Part shown: positions 16,506 to 27,899 of the stretch, one piece after another | How positions within the stretch are numbered: the stretch's first letter is position 1 | Layout: each line of letters opens with the position of its first letter | NCBI GenBank assembly: GCA_022448085.1 | Contig: JAKUTH010000026.1 | Span: forward strand, 1-33,676 | Source of the DNA: Pseudomonadales bacterium | GTDB lineage: Bacteria; Pseudomonadota; Gammaproteobacteria; Pseudomonadales; Azotimanducaceae | Direction: 5' to 3' | Length of the DNA stretch: 33,676 nucleotides | The notes under the pieces: model-generated | What the model was told of the DNA's origin: nothing | Seen by the model: the letters and a program-made list of their open reading frames with translations, nothing else | The model's database searches: none | Position numbers and translations under genes: made by a program

Positions 16506-19352
16506 ATGAGTTCGTCACTTACCGAAATCTCGGTGCAAGGCGCACGGACACACAATCTAAAGAACGTTAACCTGAACCTCCCGAGAGACAAGCTGATCGT
16601 CATTACCGGCTTATCGGGATCGGGAAAATCTTCTCTAGCTTTCGACACGCTTTATGCCGAAGGCCAACGACGCTACGTCGAATCTCTCTCGGCGTACGCT
16701 CGCCAGTTTCTATCAATAATGGAAAAACCCGATGTGGATCACGTCGAAGGTTTATCGCCAGCAATCTCTATCGAGCAAAAATCGACCTCTCACAATCCTC
16801 GCTCGACGGTCGGGACCATCACCGAAATATCCGATTACCTGCGTCTTTTGTTCGCCCGCGTTGGCGAGCCTCAGTGCCCGGAACACGGGGACACATTGGA
16901 CGCCCAAACAATCAGCCAAATGGTCGATCAGGTGCTCGACCTCAACAGAGATGACCAAATCATGGTCCTGGCACCCGTCATCCAGGATCGTAAGGGTGAG
17001 CACAAACACGTTTTTGCCGAACTGATTGCGAATGGATTTATACGCGCAAGAATAAACGGGGTGATAGTCGATCTGGATCATCCGCCCGAACTAGAAAAAA
17101 ACAAGAAACACTGTATCGAAGCTGTCGTCGATCGCGTACGAATCCGTCCCGAGATGCAGCAACGATTGGCAGAATCCTTCGAAACAGCTCTGGACCTCGC
17201 CGGCGGAATCGCCGTCGTAGCTCGGCCCAACGACGTCGATGGAACAGAAGATATCGCGTTTTCGTCGCAGTTTGCTTGCCCACTTTGCGGATACAGCATC
17301 GCCGATCTCGAGCCTAGACTGTTTTCCTTTAACAACCCAGCCGGTGCTTGCCAGGAGTGCGACGGTTTAGGAGTTAAACAGTACTTCGACCCTGATCTGG
17401 TAGTGACGGATTCGGCCGCTTCTCTCGCAGAAGGCGCGATTCGCGGTTGGGATCGACGCAATATTTACTATTATCACCTGCTCTCATCGCTCGCTTCACA
17501 CTACGGATTCGAGCTCGAAACACCATTCAGCCGCCTGAGGAAGAAACATAGGGAGGCAATTCTGTATGGATCTGGGGAGCAGAGAATTGACTTCAGTTAT
17601 GTGAATGATCGAGGAGACGTCATTCGGCGTCGACACCGATTTGAAGGTGTACTCCCAAACATGGACCGTCGCTTCCACGAAACCGAATCTAGTTTTGTCC
17701 GCGAAAATTTACAGAAATATTTGACTGTAAGAGATTGTCCCGCCTGTCTTGGCACCCGTTTGCGAACAGAAGCACGCCACGTTTTTATCGATGGAACTGC
17801 GTTACCTGAAGTAACAAGCGAGTCGGTTGAAAACACCTTAGAGTACTTCAACAAGCTCAAGTTAGATGGTCGCCGCGGCATTATTGCAGAAAAAATCTTA
17901 AAAGAAATTCGGGCAAGACTGCAGTTTTTAGTTGACGTTGGTCTCAATTATCTCAGCCTCGATCGCAACGCCGGTTCCCTATCCGGGGGAGAAGGTCAAA
18001 GAATCAGACTGGCCAGTCAAATCGGCGCGGGATTGGTGGGTGTGATGTATATATTAGATGAGCCATCGATCGGTCTTCATCAGCGCGACAACGCCCGCCT
18101 CTTGCAGACGCTCACACAACTACGAGATTTGGGTAATACCGTAATTGTAGTCGAGCACGACGAAGAAACTATCCGCACCGCTGATCACATCGTCGACATG
18201 GGTCCAGGCGCAGGTATCCATGGTGGCTCCGTGGTCGCAGAAGGGCCTCTTGATGCAATATTGGGATGCGAGTCCTCCATTACCGGCCAATTTTTGTCTG
18301 GAAAGCGATCCATAGAAGTTCCTCAAACTCGAAAGTCCCACGAAGCGTCAAAGAAATTTCGGTTAATCGGCGCACATGGAAACAACCTCAAAAACATAAC
18401 CGTGGATATACCCATGGGGTTATTTACCTGCGTTACCGGAGTTTCCGGTTCGGGTAAATCCACTCTGATTAACCAGACCCTTTATCCGATCATATCCAGA
18501 GCCCTCAACGGAACGAGCTCTGTTAACCCCAAACCGTACGATGGTATTGAAGGGCTTGAGAATCTGGATAAGGTGGTCGCTATCGACCAAAGCCCAATTG
18601 GACGAACCCCGCGCTCAAATCCTGCAACTTATACCGGTCTCTTCACGCCCATCCGAGAGCTCTTCGCACAGACGCAGGAATCTAGAGCCCGTGGATATAA
18701 GCCTGGTCGGTTCAGCTTTAATGTCAAAGGAGGCCGCTGCGAGGCGTGCCAGGGAGATGGTGTGATCAAGGTCGAAATGCATTTCCTGCCCGACGTTTAC
18801 GTTCCATGCGACGCGTGTGCGGGGAAACGCTATAGCAGGGAAACGCTCGAAGTTCGTTACAAATCAAAAAACATCCATGACGTTCTCGATATGACGGTCG
18901 AGGAAGCTTATCTGTTCTTCGAAGCAATTCCTGTGCTTGCACGCAAACTAAAAACCATCGTTGATGTCGGCCTTTCATACATACACCTTGGCCAGAGTGC
19001 GACGACTCTTTCCGGAGGGGAAGCGCAAAGGGTCAAACTATCCCGTGAGCTGTCTAAGCGGGGCACAGGAAAGACGCTCTATATTCTCGATGAGCCAACC
19101 ACAGGCCTTCATTTCCGCGATATCCAACAACTCCTGGAAGTCTTGCAACGACTTCGAAACGATGGGAATACCATTGTTGTTATCGAACACAACCTAGACG
19201 TCATTAAAACGGCGGATTGGATCATCGACCTCGGTCCTGAGGGAGGATCAAGGGGCGGGGAGATTATTGCCTTCGGTACTCCAGAAGAGCTGGCTCTTCA
19301 GAAGAAATCCCATACCGGCCAATTCCTAAATTCCGTTCTTAACGTCATGTGA
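16506..19352 (+). CDS. uvrA: Excinuclease ABC subunit A
   Basis: Damage-recognition ATPase of nucleotide excision repair. From the ATG at 16506 it is 948 residues, close to 940 in E. coli. The first Walker A is GLSGSGKS (35-42), with a second, GVSGSGKST, in the C-terminal half. Signature motifs are [12 protein letters not shown] and [11 protein letters not shown]. Zinc fingers are CPLCG...CQEC and CEAC...CDAC. AAGGA lies about 10 bases upstream. A longer in-frame GTG at 16395 adds 37 residues unlike the family and is rejected. It converges on rplQ. Confidence 0.98.
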   Translation: MSSSLTEISVQGARTHNLKNVNLNLPRDKLIVITGLSGSGKSSLAFDTLYAEGQRRYVESLSAYARQFLSIMEKPDVDHVEGLSPAISIEQKSTSHNPRSTVGTITEISDYLRLLFARVGEPQCPEHGDTLDAQTISQMVDQVLDLNRDDQIMVLAPVIQDRKGEHKHVFAELIANGFIRARINGVIVDLDHPPELEKNKKHCIEAVVDRVRIRPEMQQRLAESFETALDLAGGIAVVARPNDVDGTEDIAFSSQFACPLCGYSIADLEPRLFSFNNPAGACQECDGLGVKQYFDPDLVVTDSAASLAEGAIRGWDRRNIYYYHLLSSLASHYGFELETPFSRLRKKHREAILYGSGEQRIDFSYVNDRGDVIRRRHRFEGVLPNMDRRFHETESSFVRENLQKYLTVRDCPACLGTRLRTEARHVFIDGTALPEVTSESVENTLEYFNKLKLDGRRGIIAEKILKEIRARLQFLVDVGLNYLSLDRNAGSLSGGEGQRIRLASQIGAGLVGVMYILDEPSIGLHQRDNARLLQTLTQLRDLGNTVIVVEHDEETIRTADHIVDMGPGAGIHGGSVVAEGPLDAILGCESSITGQFLSGKRSIEVPQTRKSHEASKKFRLIGAHGNNLKNITVDIPMGLFTCVTGVSGSGKSTLINQTLYPIISRALNGTSSVNPKPYDGIEGLENLDKVVAIDQSPIGRTPRSNPATYTGLFTPIRELFAQTQESRARGYKPGRFSFNVKGGRCEACQGDGVIKVEMHFLPDVYVPCDACAGKRYSRETLEVRYKSKNIHDVLDMTVEEAYLFFEAIPVLARKLKTIVDVGLSYIHLGQSATTLSGGEAQRVKLSRELSKRGTGKTLYILDEPTTGLHFRDIQQLLEVLQRLRNDGNTIVVIEHNLDVIKTADWIIDLGPEGGSRGGEIIAFGTPEELALQKKSHTGQFLNSVLNVM

Positions 19353-19492
19353 AGTAATTCCCGTGACGTCTGCAACGCGCTCATAAATCGCAATTATTGT
19401 TGGCGCTAAACCTTGTCGGTCTGCTGATTGGCTTCAGAATCGACATCCGTATCTTGACTGGCCAGCCTCGTTTAAGACTCGTCTTCCTACTC
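19353..19492. other. Convergent uvrA / rplQ intergenic spacer
   Basis: 140 bases between two stop codons. Only a short palindrome, CTGGCCAG, is seen. I find no hairpin followed by a T-run on either strand, so termination of the ribosomal cluster and of uvrA is not explained by a recognisable intrinsic terminator here. Confidence 0.5.
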
Positions 19493-19993
19493 TTATTTTT
19501 CGACCATTTCGGAATCCGCTTCTGCGCTATTTTCCTCCGTGTCTCCACGTTTCTGATCATCGTCTTCGATGGCAAAGGTGGCTTCTTCATCAAAGTCGCC
19601 AATTTCTTCGGTGTCCAGTTGGCGTCCCACTAACTCGACAAAGGCGAGTGGCGCGGAATCCCCGTGTCGGTTTCTGGTCTTTAAAATACGAGTGTAGCCC
19701 CCAGGGCGATCTTCGTATCGCGGCCCCAACTCGCCAAAAAGCTTGGCGACGGCAACCTTATCCCTCGTACGGGAAAACGCGAGCCTACGATTCGCCACCG
19801 AATCAACTTTCGCGAGCGTTATTAGCGGTTCTGCCAATCGCCGCAACTCCTTGGCTTTCGGGACGGTCGTTTTGATTATTTCGTGCTCGATCAGTGAAAC
19901 GACCATGTTTACAAACATAGCTTTTCGATGAGCACTAGTTCGGCTTAGATGTCTGCCACTTTTCTTATGTCTCATATCGATCGTCCGACCCAT
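19493..19993 (-). CDS. rplQ: 50S ribosomal protein L17 with acidic C-terminal extension
   Basis: Large-subunit protein near the exit tunnel and last gene of the cluster. Residues 1-124 are ordinary L17: [20 protein letters not shown], then [20 protein letters not shown], ending near FVELVGR. Residues 127-166 form an unusual tail in which 18 of 40 residues are Asp or Glu, making the protein 166 rather than about 127 residues. The frame stays open through the tail with no sign of a frameshift. The function of the tail is unknown. Confidence 0.96.
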   Translation of the reverse strand: MGRTIDMRHKKSGRHLSRTSAHRKAMFVNMVVSLIEHEIIKTTVPKAKELRRLAEPLITLAKVDSVANRRLAFSRTRDKVAVAKLFGELGPRYEDRPGGYTRILKTRNRHGDSAPLAFVELVGRQLDTEEIGDFDEEATFAIEDDDQKRGDTEENSAEADSEMVEK

Positions 19994-20010
19994 TCAAACG
20001 CAATGGATTC

Positions 20011-21009
20011 TCACGTTACTGTCGTATTGGGCTGAAGACTTGCCGGAGGCCAATTTTCAAGACGCATACCAAGAGACAATCCCCGCGAACTCAGAACTTC
20101 TTTTATTTCGGTAAGCGACTTCTTACCCAAATTAGGCGTTTTCAACAATTCAACTTCTGTTCGTTGAATAAGATCTCCAATGAAATAAATATTTTCGGCC
20201 TTGAGGCAATTGGCTGATCTAACAGTGAGCTCCAAGTCATCGACGGGGCGTAAAAGAATAGGATCGACTTCATCCGTTATCTCCTCTATTTTCGAATCGC
20301 TCGCTTTGTCTAAATCCACGAACACGGCCAGCTGTTGTTGTAATACCGTTGCCGCCCTTCTTATCGCTTCTTCCGGGTTGATCGTCCCGTTGGATTCAAT
20401 ATCGATAATGAGCTTATCAAGGTCAGTACGTTGCTCGACCCGGGCGTTTTCGACGGAATAAGAAACTCGTCGCATCGGACTATATGTCGCATCGAGTCGA
20501 AGTAGTCCAATCGGCCGTGTTTCATCTTCTTCGTCGCCCGTATATTCAACGGCCTCGTATCCGCGACCTCGTGTGATTTTAGCTTCAAGACGAATTTCAC
20601 CCTTGTCGTTTAAAGTACAGATCTCGTGATCTGGATTGGCGATTTCTACGTCCTGAGTCAACTGAAAATCTGCGGCTGTTACTACAGCTGGGCCGGTCTT
20701 CGATAAAGATACCATCGCTTCGTCACCATGATGAAGCTGTACGGCCACCCCCTTTAGGTTCAACAATATGTTTAACACGTCTTCTTGAACCCCTTCGATT
20801 GAAGTGTATTCGTGCACCACTCCATCGATCTGTACTTCCGTAATCGCATAACCAGGCATGGAAGACAGGAGGATCCGTCTTAACGTATTACCTAACGTAT
20901 GTCCAAACCCTCGTTCGAGTGGCTCTAAGGTAATTCGGGCGCGCGTCGAACTAATATCCTCAACGTCAATCCGCTTGGGTGTCAGTAATTCTGTTGCCGA
21001 CTGTGACAT
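20011..21009 (-). CDS. rpoA: DNA-directed RNA polymerase subunit alpha
   Basis: Assembly platform of RNA polymerase. The 332-residue protein has the N-terminal dimerisation domain ([27 protein letters not shown]) to about residue 235. The C-terminal domain, which contacts UP elements and activators, begins around [18 protein letters not shown] and includes [17 protein letters not shown]. The start is ATG at 21007-21009. The 58 bases to rpsD are the largest gap in the alpha portion but show no clear promoter. Confidence 0.98.
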   Translation of the reverse strand: MSQSATELLTPKRIDVEDISSTRARITLEPLERGFGHTLGNTLRRILLSSMPGYAITEVQIDGVVHEYTSIEGVQEDVLNILLNLKGVAVQLHHGDEAMVSLSKTGPAVVTAADFQLTQDVEIANPDHEICTLNDKGEIRLEAKITRGRGYEAVEYTGDEEDETRPIGLLRLDATYSPMRRVSYSVENARVEQRTDLDKLIIDIESNGTINPEEAIRRAATVLQQQLAVFVDLDKASDSKIEEITDEVDPILLRPVDDLELTVRSANCLKAENIYFIGDLIQRTEVELLKTPNLGKKSLTEIKEVLSSRGLSLGMRLENWPPASLQPNTTVT

Positions 21010-21067
21010 AGGTCATTTCCTCCGCGTACGGGGCTCCTTGGAAAATGAAAGCTCTTCGTCGAAAAAG

Positions 21068-21697
21068 TTACTTCGAGTAAAGCTCCACGATGAGATTCTC
21101 ATTGATTTCTGTAGGTAACTCAGATCTATCCGGAGGGCGCTTAAATACGCCCTCCATCTTCTCGATATTTACATCAACCCACTCGACGTCGCCTCTCTGC
21201 GCCGCTAACTCCATCGCCGATTGTATTCTGAGCTGGCCCTTCGCTTGCTCACGAACGGATACGATGTCATTCGGACTTATCTGATATGACGCAATGTTGA
21301 CATGATCTCCGTTCACAAGGATCGCTTTATGTGAAACGAGTTGACGAGACTCCGCTCTTGTCGACCCAAACCCAATGCGGTAGACCACATTATCCAGCCG
21401 ACTTTCAAGAAGACGCAAAAGATTCTCTCCGGTCGCTCCTTTCTGACCATCGGCTTTCTTGTAATAGTTACGGAATTGCTTTTCGAGCACCCCATACATC
21501 CTTCGCACTTTCTGTTTCTCTCGCAATTGAACTGCGTAGTCACTCATCCGCTGGCGCCGGCCAGAGCCAGAGCCATGTTGACCTGGAATCGTATCCGCCC
21601 GACATTTCGAATCGAGCGGCCGTACGCCACTTTTCAAAAATAAATCCGTGCCTTCTCTACGGGACAGTTTGAGCTTGGGTCCGAGATATCTAGCCAT
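21068..21697 (-). CDS. rpsD: 30S ribosomal protein S4
   Basis: Primary 16S rRNA binder; in E. coli it is also the translational repressor of the alpha operon. The 209 residues begin [20 protein letters not shown] and contain the S4 RNA-binding domain ([34 protein letters not shown]). Zinc-binding cysteines found in some bacterial S4 proteins are not present. The length is close to the 206 residues of E. coli. Confidence 0.98.
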   Translation of the reverse strand: MARYLGPKLKLSRREGTDLFLKSGVRPLDSKCRADTIPGQHGSGSGRRQRMSDYAVQLREKQKVRRMYGVLEKQFRNYYKKADGQKGATGENLLRLLESRLDNVVYRIGFGSTRAESRQLVSHKAILVNGDHVNIASYQISPNDIVSVREQAKGQLRIQSAMELAAQRGDVEWVDVNIEKMEGVFKRPPDRSELPTEINENLIVELYSK

Positions 21698-21712
21698 CGT
21701 TAATTCCTATCC

Positions 21713-22099
21713 CTAAACACGTCTTTTCTTTGGCGGACGACAACCGTTGTGAGGAATTGGTGTCACATCGGAGATGCTATTAATTTTCAACCCGGCTCCA
21801 TTCATTGCACGGACAGCTGACTCGCGACCCGGACCTGGTCCCTTAATGTAAACATCCACACTACTCATGCCGTGCGATTCTATTGTCGCCAGCGCAACCC
21901 GTTCTGCCGCAACTTGAGCCGCAAACGGCGTACTCTTCCTCGAACCCCGAAACCCGGAACCACCGGCAGTCGCCCAGCCCAGAGCATTACCCTGTCGATC
22001 TGTAATCGTGATTATCGTATTGTTAAATGACGCATGCACATGAGCGATGCCATCGGCGACGGTCCGCCTGCCTTTTCTAACTGGTGGTACCTCAGCCAT
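21713..22099 (-). CDS. rpsK: 30S ribosomal protein S11
   Basis: Platform protein of the small subunit near the mRNA exit. The 128-residue length is standard, with [50 protein letters not shown] and the basic C-terminus [13 protein letters not shown]. It starts 2 bases after the rpsM stop, in the alpha-operon order rpmJ-rpsM-rpsK-rpsD-rpoA-rplQ. Confidence 0.98.
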   Translation of the reverse strand: MAEVPPVRKGRRTVADGIAHVHASFNNTIITITDRQGNALGWATAGGSGFRGSRKSTPFAAQVAAERVALATIESHGMSSVDVYIKGPGPGRESAVRAMNGAGLKINSISDVTPIPHNGCRPPKKRRV

Positions 22100-22101
22100 G
22101 C

Positions 22102-22458
22102 TTATTTCCTTATAAGGCGTTTCGCGCCTTTACGTGTTCGTGCATTCGTACGGGTGCGCTGACCGCGCACCGGCAAGCCCCGACGATGTCGAATTCCGCG
22201 CGTACAACCAAGATCCATCAGACGTTTAATGTGCATTGACTCTTCTCTTCTCAAGTCGCCTTCGATCGGAAACTTATTGAGCTCATTACGCAGTGCATCC
22301 AGATCACTTTCAGAGAGATCCTGGACGCGAACGAAAGGGTCGACTCCCGCACTATCACAAATCTTCTTTGCTGAGCTTCTTCCAATACCGAATATGTACG
22401 TCAACGAAATTACCGCGTGACGGTTGTCGGGAATATTTATTCCTGCAATTCGAGCCAT
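22102..22458 (-). CDS. rpsM: 30S ribosomal protein S13
   Basis: Head protein of the small subunit, contacting the P-site tRNA and bridging to L5. The 118 residues run from [21 protein letters not shown] to a basic tail, [33 protein letters not shown] is the signature. The ATG lies only 2 bases beyond the rpmJ stop. The long structured leader that binds S4 in E. coli just before rpsM therefore cannot be present in the same form. Confidence 0.98.
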   Translation of the reverse strand: MARIAGINIPDNRHAVISLTYIFGIGRSSAKKICDSAGVDPFVRVQDLSESDLDALRNELNKFPIEGDLRREESMHIKRLMDLGCTRGIRHRRGLPVRGQRTRTNARTRKGAKRLIRK

Positions 22459-22460
22459 CT

Positions 22461-22577
22461 CTATCCCTGCCTCTGTTTATGCCGGGGTTCGGTCTTGCAA
22501 ATAACCCGCACGGTGCCTTTTCGACGTACGATCTTACAATCCCTACACATTTTCTTTACTGACGCTCTAACCTTCAC
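22461..22577 (-). CDS. rpmJ: 50S ribosomal protein L36 (zinc-binding form)
   Basis: The 38-residue protein starts with GTG at 22575-22577 (read as Met): [20 protein letters not shown], then [18 protein letters not shown]. Cys11, Cys14, Cys27 and His32 form the zinc ribbon, so this is the zinc-containing type. AAAGGA lies 9 bases upstream. It sits between secY and rpsM, as expected in gammaproteobacteria. Confidence 0.96.
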   Translation of the reverse strand: MKVRASVKKMCRDCKIVRRKGTVRVICKTEPRHKQRQG

Positions 22578-22592
22578 GATCTTCGATCCTTT

Positions 22593-23918
22593 TCAACGAG
22601 GGCGCCTTCCGTATCCCTTCAAGTTGGATTTTTCCATCAATTTCGCATACTGGCTCGACATGAGATGCGACTGCACCTGCGACATAAAGTCCATTGCGAC
22701 AACTACTACAATCAGCAACGCTGTGCCCCCGAGCTGAAAGCTGACATCAAAGAAAACAATCATCAATTCGGGTAGCAGGCACACTGCCGTCACATACAAT
22801 GCCCCAAAAATCGTTAAGCGCGTCATCACTTCATCAAGATATTTCGCCGTTTGTTGACCAGGGCGTATCCCGGGGACATACGCACCTTGCCGCTTGAGAT
22901 TGTCTGCCATGTCCTTCGGATCGAACTGAATAGCTGTATAGAAGAAACTAAAGAAAATGATCCCAGCCGCAAAGACCAGGATGTATAGAGGCTGTCCCGG
23001 AGTTAAGAACAATGAAATATCTTGTAACCAATCCCAACCAGGGTTTTGGCCAAACCATTGCGCAATCGACGCTGGCGCCATTATCAAACTACTAGCAAAA
23101 ATCGCCGGGATTACTCCTGCCATGTTGATCTTGAGGGGTAGATGGCTCGTCTGTGCTTGGTATAGGCGACGACCTTGTTGACGCTTCGCGTAATTGACGG
23201 TGATACGACGTTGGCCGCGCTCAATAAATACGACAAAGCCAACAATCAAAAACGCAATGCCTCCGATCAAAAGCAATACGATGATATTGATATCACCTTG
23301 TCTCGCTGCCTCGAACGCTTGGCCAACTGCTGAGGGAAATCCAGAAACTATCCCAGAGAAAATGAGCAGGGAAATGCCATTGCCGATTCCTCGTTCAGTG
23401 ATTTGCTCCCCAAGCCACATGACGAATAATGCACCCGTCACTAGCGTCGTAATAGATACGAAGTAGAACCCTGGACCCGGACTGAATGCCAAACCTTGTC
23501 CAGCCAACGTGCCTGTCAACGCCGTTCCCTGCACAAGACCTATCAATACCGTCCCATATCGTGTGTATTGAGTGATCTTCCGGCGTCCCGCATCACCTTC
23601 TTTACGCAACTGACTTAGCGACGGATACATCATGGTCATCAGATTCATGATGATGCTTGAGGTAATGTATGGCATTGGGCCGAGTGCGAGGATGCTCATC
23701 CGCTCAAGCGCCCCACCCGAAAACATGTTGAAAACGTCAAGGATCCCACCCTGATTAGCTTCAAAAAGACTGCGTAATTGATCAGGGTTAATCCCAGGTA
23801 CCGGAATATGGGTGCCGATTCGGTAAACGAGCAACGCAAACAATACAAAAAACAGGCGGCCGCGCAGCTCAGAGAGGCCCGATTCAACACCCGCTAGTCC
23901 TTGTGTAGTCGTTGCCAT
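22593..23918 (-). CDS. secY: Protein translocase channel subunit SecY
   Basis: Central pore of the SecYEG inner-membrane translocon. The 441-residue protein has about ten membrane segments. Typical blocks are [16 protein letters not shown], the plug/TM2 region [28 protein letters not shown] and [21 protein letters not shown]. The C-terminal basic tail ends [12 protein letters not shown]. It follows rplO by 12 bases at the end of the spc portion. Confidence 0.98.
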   Translation of the reverse strand: MATTTQGLAGVESGLSELRGRLFFVLFALLVYRIGTHIPVPGINPDQLRSLFEANQGGILDVFNMFSGGALERMSILALGPMPYITSSIIMNLMTMMYPSLSQLRKEGDAGRRKITQYTRYGTVLIGLVQGTALTGTLAGQGLAFSPGPGFYFVSITTLVTGALFVMWLGEQITERGIGNGISLLIFSGIVSGFPSAVGQAFEAARQGDINIIVLLLIGGIAFLIVGFVVFIERGQRRITVNYAKRQQGRRLYQAQTSHLPLKINMAGVIPAIFASSLIMAPASIAQWFGQNPGWDWLQDISLFLTPGQPLYILVFAAGIIFFSFFYTAIQFDPKDMADNLKRQGAYVPGIRPGQQTAKYLDEVMTRLTIFGALYVTAVCLLPELMIVFFDVSFQLGGTALLIVVVVAMDFMSQVQSHLMSSQYAKLMEKSNLKGYGRRPR

Positions 23919-23930
23919 TAATTCTCGCCG

Positions 23931-24371
23931 CTAACTCTCGTCCGCGATGGTTCCGCCGGCCTTCTCAATGGCCGCACGGGCACCCCGCGTTACCCAGAGT
24001 CCCTTTATCGTCATCGCCCGATGGATCTCTCCAGACAGGAAGACACGGGCACGTTTGACGTCTTTCGACAGGACGTTCGCGTCTTTAAGTGATTCGAGAG
24101 TGATTTCGTCACCCGTTACGCTGTTAAGTTCCCCGACCCGAACCTCAGCCGTAACCGCTCCAATTCTTGAACGAAATCCAAATCTCGGGACGCGTCGTTG
24201 AAGAGGAAGCTGCCCGCCTTCAAACCCGATTCTCACTTTCCCCCCTGAACGCGACCTTTGCCCTTTGTGACCGCGTCCACAGGTTTTCCCCTGCCCAGCC
24301 GAAACACCTCGACCGAATCGTTTACGCTGCTTCCGGCTCCCGCGAGGAGGATTAATGTCGTTAAGCTTCAT
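23931..24371 (-). CDS. rplO: 50S ribosomal protein L15
   Basis: Late-assembling large-subunit protein. The 146 residues begin [20 protein letters not shown] and continue into the Gly/Arg-rich [18 protein letters not shown] segment. [18 protein letters not shown] is the family signature. The start overlaps the rpmD stop by one base (TAATG). Confidence 0.97.
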   Translation of the reverse strand: MKLNDINPPRGSRKQRKRFGRGVSAGQGKTCGRGHKGQRSRSGGKVRIGFEGGQLPLQRRVPRFGFRSRIGAVTAEVRVGELNSVTGDEITLESLKDANVLSKDVKRARVFLSGEIHRAMTIKGLWVTRGARAAIEKAGGTIADES

Positions 24372-24559
24372 TAATCGCCTCCATCAACCTTAATCAGATA
24401 ATCAATTTTATTGATCATCCCGCGAACGGAAGCAGTATCTTCAACTTCAACTTCATCACCAATTCGCCTCAAGCCGAGACCAGAGACACACGCCTTATGC
24501 TTCTTTAAGCGACCCGCGGTGCTCTTAACAAGTTTGATTTTTACGTTCTTAACCGCCAT
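24371..24559 (-). CDS. rpmD: 50S ribosomal protein L30
   Basis: Small large-subunit protein of 62 residues: [55 protein letters not shown]. Slightly longer than the 59 residues of E. coli because of a C-terminal DGGD. It starts 4 bases after the rpsE stop and is coupled to rplO. Confidence 0.97.
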   Translation of the reverse strand: MAVKNVKIKLVKSTAGRLKKHKACVSGLGLRRIGDEVEVEDTASVRGMINKIDYLIKVDGGD

Positions 24560-24563
24560 GAAG

Positions 24564-25067
24564 TTACGCCACTAGTTCATCCATGGTTTTGCCACGTTTC
24601 GCAGCGACAACACCCGGTGAGCGCATATTACAAAGGCCTTTGTATGTCGCTCGTACAACGTTTATAGGACTCGTCGATCCGTAACATTTTGCTAAGACAT
24701 TGCGAACACCCACGGCCTCGAGAACCGCTCGCATGGTTGCGCCAGCAATCACTCCTGTGCCTTCCGACGCCGGTTGCATGTATATGGTCGACGCACCGTG
24801 ACGAGCAGTAATCGGATACCAAAGCGTATTTCCGTTCAACTCAATATCGACCATGCCACGACGCGCGGCCTCCATCGACTTCTGAATGGCTAGCGGGACT
24901 TCACGCGCTTTACCACGCCCAAATCCGATCCGACCCGCACCATCCCCAACAACCGTCAGTGCGGTAAAACCAAAAATTCGCCCACCTTTAACCACTTTCG
25001 CGACTCGGTTAACTTGAACCAGTTTTTCAACAATGCCTTCTTCTTTAATCTCGTCCGAATAGGCCAT
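24564..25067 (-). CDS. rpsE: 30S ribosomal protein S5
   Basis: Small-subunit protein important for decoding accuracy and mRNA unwinding. The 167 residues match E. coli in length. The N-terminal double-stranded-RNA-binding-like domain has [20 protein letters not shown] and [14 protein letters not shown]. The C-terminal domain has [21 protein letters not shown]. The spectinomycin-site loop VKGGR is intact. Confidence 0.98.
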   Translation of the reverse strand: MAYSDEIKEEGIVEKLVQVNRVAKVVKGGRIFGFTALTVVGDGAGRIGFGRGKAREVPLAIQKSMEAARRGMVDIELNGNTLWYPITARHGASTIYMQPASEGTGVIAGATMRAVLEAVGVRNVLAKCYGSTSPINVVRATYKGLCNMRSPGVVAAKRGKTMDELVA

Positions 25068-25069
25068 AG

Positions 25070-25420
25070 CTAGAACTCCAATCCACCTTTGCGCGCAGCT
25101 GCAGCAAGTGCTTTTACGCGACCATGGTATTTGTACCCAGAACGGTCGAAAGCAACCCGATCGACCCCGACCTCCTTCGCCCTCAACGCAATTAAATCCC
25201 CCACTTTACCCGCGGCTTCCACATTTCCGGTGTTATCCCCACGTAAACTCGGATCAAGCGTTGACGCTTGGGCAAGAATGCGGTCTCCTTCCGGCGATAC
25301 AACCTGTGCATACATGTGTTTGGCCGATCGATGCACAGTCAATCTCGTCGCGCGTTTTTCGCGCATTTGCATTCGCCCCTTCCGGGCTCGCCGCATTCGA
25401 GATTTTGTTTTTGAATCCAT
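25070..25420 (-). CDS. rplR: 50S ribosomal protein L18
   Basis: Binds 5S rRNA together with L5 and L25. The 116 residues have a basic N-terminus ([18 protein letters not shown]), [20 protein letters not shown] and the ending [26 protein letters not shown]. It follows rplF by 2 bases. Confidence 0.98.
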   Translation of the reverse strand: MDSKTKSRMRRARKGRMQMREKRATRLTVHRSAKHMYAQVVSPEGDRILAQASTLDPSLRGDNTGNVEAAGKVGDLIALRAKEVGVDRVAFDRSGYKYHGRVKALAAAARKGGLEF

Positions 25421-25422
25421 TA

Positions 25423-25950
25423 TTATTTCTTTTTCGCTTCTTTCCTGCGTACACGCTCTCCGGCATACCGAACCCCCTTACCCTTGTAGGGTTCGGGCGG
25501 GCGATACGAGCGTATCTCCGCAGACGCCTGGCCGACTAGCTGTTTATCAATTCCACTCACCACGATTTCCGTCTGACTGGGAGTCGTGATCTCAAGGCCG
25601 TCGGGGATTTCATAATCAACCGGATGAGAAAATCCTAGCTGCATCGTCAATTTTTTACCTCTTGCCTGCGCACGATATCCTACCCCCAACAATTCCAGTC
25701 TCTTTTCCCAACCCTCGTTAACGCCTTGAACCACGTTATTGACCAGCGCTCTAGTGGTCCCCGCCATGGCCCATCCTTCACGTGAACTCGCTTTGAAAAC
25801 CAATTCATTGTTATTCTGTTCGACTTCGACATTGTCCGCTAAAGGAACCGTCAATTCGCCTTTACTCCCCTTCACCTTTATCCCCACATCGGTGACACTA
25901 GCCTCAACACCTTGCGGCAATTCAACTGGACTTTTGGCTACACGCGACAC
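25423..25950 (-). CDS. rplF: 50S ribosomal protein L6
   Basis: Large-subunit protein near the factor-binding site. The 175 residues begin [15 protein letters not shown], with [23 protein letters not shown] and the C-terminal signature [21 protein letters not shown]. The start is GTG at 25948-25950. An overlapping ATG two bases upstream is in a different frame. GAGGGG lies at suitable spacing. Confidence 0.97.
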   Translation of the reverse strand: MSRVAKSPVELPQGVEASVTDVGIKVKGSKGELTVPLADNVEVEQNNNELVFKASSREGWAMAGTTRALVNNVVQGVNEGWEKRLELLGVGYRAQARGKKLTMQLGFSHPVDYEIPDGLEITTPSQTEIVVSGIDKQLVGQASAEIRSYRPPEPYKGKGVRYAGERVRRKEAKKK

Positions 25951-25959
25951 ATTAACCCC

Positions 25960-26352
25960 TCAAAAAACCGTGCAAAGCACCTCGCCGCCAACTCCTTCTC
26001 GGCGAGCCGTTTGATCCGTGATGACTCCTTTATTGGTACTCACAATCGCAATGCCCAATCCACCCTTCACTCGGGGTAGGCGCTCGGCATCTCTATAAAT
26101 TCGTAATCCCGGACGACTAATCCGAGCAATTTCTTCGATCACTGGAGCGCCCTCGTGGTATTTAAGCGCAATCGAAAGCTCGGGCTTGACGTCGCTTTCA
26201 ACATGAAAATCCTTGATGTAGCCCTCGGCCCTAAGCACCTCACAAATCGCAATCTTTAATCTTGAACTTGGCATCGAGACATTGGCACGACTAGCGAATT
26301 GAGCATTACGAATCCGCGTCAACAAGTCTGCGATAGGGTCTTGTAAACTCAC
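25960..26352 (-). CDS. rpsH: 30S ribosomal protein S8
   Basis: Binds 16S helix 21; in E. coli it represses the spc operon by binding mRNA near rplE. From GTG at 26350-26352 the protein is 130 residues, [18 protein letters not shown], aligning exactly with E. coli MSMQDPIADML. An upstream TTG at 26361 would add three residues and overlap the rpsN stop, so I prefer the [20 protein letters not shown] is the C-terminal signature. Confidence 0.97.
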   Translation of the reverse strand: MSLQDPIADLLTRIRNAQFASRANVSMPSSRLKIAICEVLRAEGYIKDFHVESDVKPELSIALKYHEGAPVIEEIARISRPGLRIYRDAERLPRVKGGLGIAIVSTNKGVITDQTARREGVGGEVLCTVF

Positions 26353-26354
26353 GG

Positions 26355-26660
26355 CTACCAACTTGCCTTAACTAACCCTGGGACGTCGCCACGCATCGCC
26401 GCCTCTCTTAGCTTCGTGCGAGCTAGTCCGAACTTTCGATAGACGCCTCTTGGGCGACCTGTTATTCCACAACGGCGCTGCTGCCGAACCGGACTCGCAT
26501 TGCGGGGTAATTTTTGTAACTGTAATTGAGCTTCCCAGTGTTCATCATCCGTCGCCGAACGGTCATTGATAATCTCTTTTATAGCAGCTCTTTTATCAGC
26601 ATATTTAGCAACCGTCCGCGCACGCTTCTTTTCTCGTTGGATCATTGAAAGCTTCGCCAT
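26355..26660 (-). CDS. rpsN: 30S ribosomal protein S14 (zinc-free form)
   Basis: The 101-residue long form, [20 protein letters not shown] to [18 protein letters not shown], with [18 protein letters not shown]. It has a single cysteine and no CxxC pairs, so it is the zinc-independent type usual in E. coli-like bacteria. It lies between rplE and rpsH. Confidence 0.98.
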   Translation of the reverse strand: MAKLSMIQREKKRARTVAKYADKRAAIKEIINDRSATDDEHWEAQLQLQKLPRNASPVRQQRRCGITGRPRGVYRKFGLARTKLREAAMRGDVPGLVKASW

Positions 26661-26662
26661 GA

Positions 26663-27202
26663 TCAGCTCCTAAAAGGAAAATTGAAGGCTCTAAGTAAAT
26701 CGAGTCCGGCTTCGTCCGTCGCAGCGGTATTTGTGATGGTCACGTCTAGACCGCGGATTTTGTCGATCTGATCGTAATCGATTTCAGGGAAGACAATTTG
26801 CTCCGCAATACCCATGGAAAAGTTCCCATGGCCGTCAAACGAATTAGGGTTTAATCCGCGGAAATCCCGCATGCGGGGAATGGCGATACTAATCAGCCGC
26901 TCAACAAATTCGTACATACGCCGACGACGCAGAGTTACTTTACAACCGATCGGATAGCCCTCTCGAATCTTAAATCCAGCCTCTGACTTGCGTGCTTTTG
27001 TGATTAAAGGCTGTTGCCCAGAGATTCGACTCAAGTCGCCAACCGCACTATCCATGATTTTACGATCCGCAAGAGCTTCGCCGACACCCATGTTAAGCGT
27101 AACCTTCGTCAGACAGGGCACTTGCATGGGCGAGCTATACCCGTATTGCTTCTGTAGTGCAGGACGAATCTCTTGAATATACTTTTCTTGCAACGCGTTC
27201 AT
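26663..27202 (-). CDS. rplE: 50S ribosomal protein L5
   Basis: Binds 5S rRNA and forms the bridge to S13. The 179 residues match the family length. Signatures are [41 protein letters not shown] and [19 protein letters not shown]. The start is directly adjacent to the rplX stop. Confidence 0.98.
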   Translation of the reverse strand: MNALQEKYIQEIRPALQKQYGYSSPMQVPCLTKVTLNMGVGEALADRKIMDSAVGDLSRISGQQPLITKARKSEAGFKIREGYPIGCKVTLRRRRMYEFVERLISIAIPRMRDFRGLNPNSFDGHGNFSMGIAEQIVFPEIDYDQIDKIRGLDVTITNTAATDEAGLDLLRAFNFPFRS

Positions 27203-27517
27203 CTATTCATCAACCAATCTTCCGTCCGACTTGAAAACTCGAACCTTTTTCCCATCGTCCGTTCGAATACCGACACGATCAGCCGTATTGGTCGACTCGT
27301 TGTATATCGCTAGGTTAGAAAGGTGTATCGGCGCCTCCCGATCGACAATACCGCCACGCTCTCCAGACTGTGGATTTCCACGTTGATGTTTCTTCACTAA
27401 GTTCACCCCAGAAACGACAACACGATCGTTGCCTAATATTTCGACTATCGCCCCTCGTTTACCCTTATCCCGTCCAGCGATGACGATAACCTCATCTTCT
27501 TTACGCATTTTCCTCAT
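27203..27517 (-). CDS. rplX: 50S ribosomal protein L24
   Basis: Assembly initiator of the large subunit. The 104 residues carry the KOW motif in [21 protein letters not shown] and [30 protein letters not shown]. Two possible starts (MRKMRKEDE or the internal Met4) differ by three residues. It follows rplN by 13 bases. Confidence 0.97.
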   Translation of the reverse strand: MRKMRKEDEVIVIAGRDKGKRGAIVEILGNDRVVVSGVNLVKKHQRGNPQSGERGGIVDREAPIHLSNLAIYNESTNTADRVGIRTDDGKKVRVFKSDGRLVDE

Positions 27518-27530
27518 TCGGTTTACCGTG

Positions 27531-27899
27531 TCACAGCACTTCAGGGGCTAATGAAATAATTCGCATGAAATGCTCTGTCCGCAGTTCTCTCGTGACGGGA
27601 CCAAAAATCCGTGTGCCTACCGGCTGAAGCTGCGGGTTCAACAAAACCGCGGCGTTCTGATCAAAACGAATCACGGAGCCGTCGCCACGTCGCACACCTT
27701 TCTTTGTGCGAACAACGACTGCCTCCATTACTTGCCCTTTACTAACTCTGCCTCGCGGGATCGCCTCTTTAACCGTAACCTTAATGACATCCCCAATTCG
27801 GGCGTAACGCCGGTGCGAACCACCAAGCACCTTGATGCACTGGACACGCCGGGCACCACTGTTGTCGGCGATTTCGAGCATTGTTTCTGCCTGAATCAT
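27531..27899 (-). CDS. rplN: 50S ribosomal protein L14
   Basis: Intersubunit-bridge protein and the binding partner of RsfS, which is also encoded in this window (12920-13261). The 122 residues start [20 protein letters not shown]. The signature is [27 protein letters not shown]. The ATG overlaps the rpsQ stop as ATGA. Confidence 0.98.
   Translation of the reverse strand: MIQAETMLEIADNSGARRVQCIKVLGGSHRRYARIGDVIKVTVKEAIPRGRVSKGQVMEAVVVRTKKGVRRGDGSVIRFDQNAAVLLNPQLQPVGTRIFGPVTRELRTEHFMRIISLAPEVL

Noticed and set aside
25089..25589. A 166-codon plus-strand frame opposite rplR and rplF
   Set aside because: It is antisense to two clear ribosomal protein genes, has no ribosome binding site I can see, and resembles no protein family. 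Long open frames opposite conserved genes are common.
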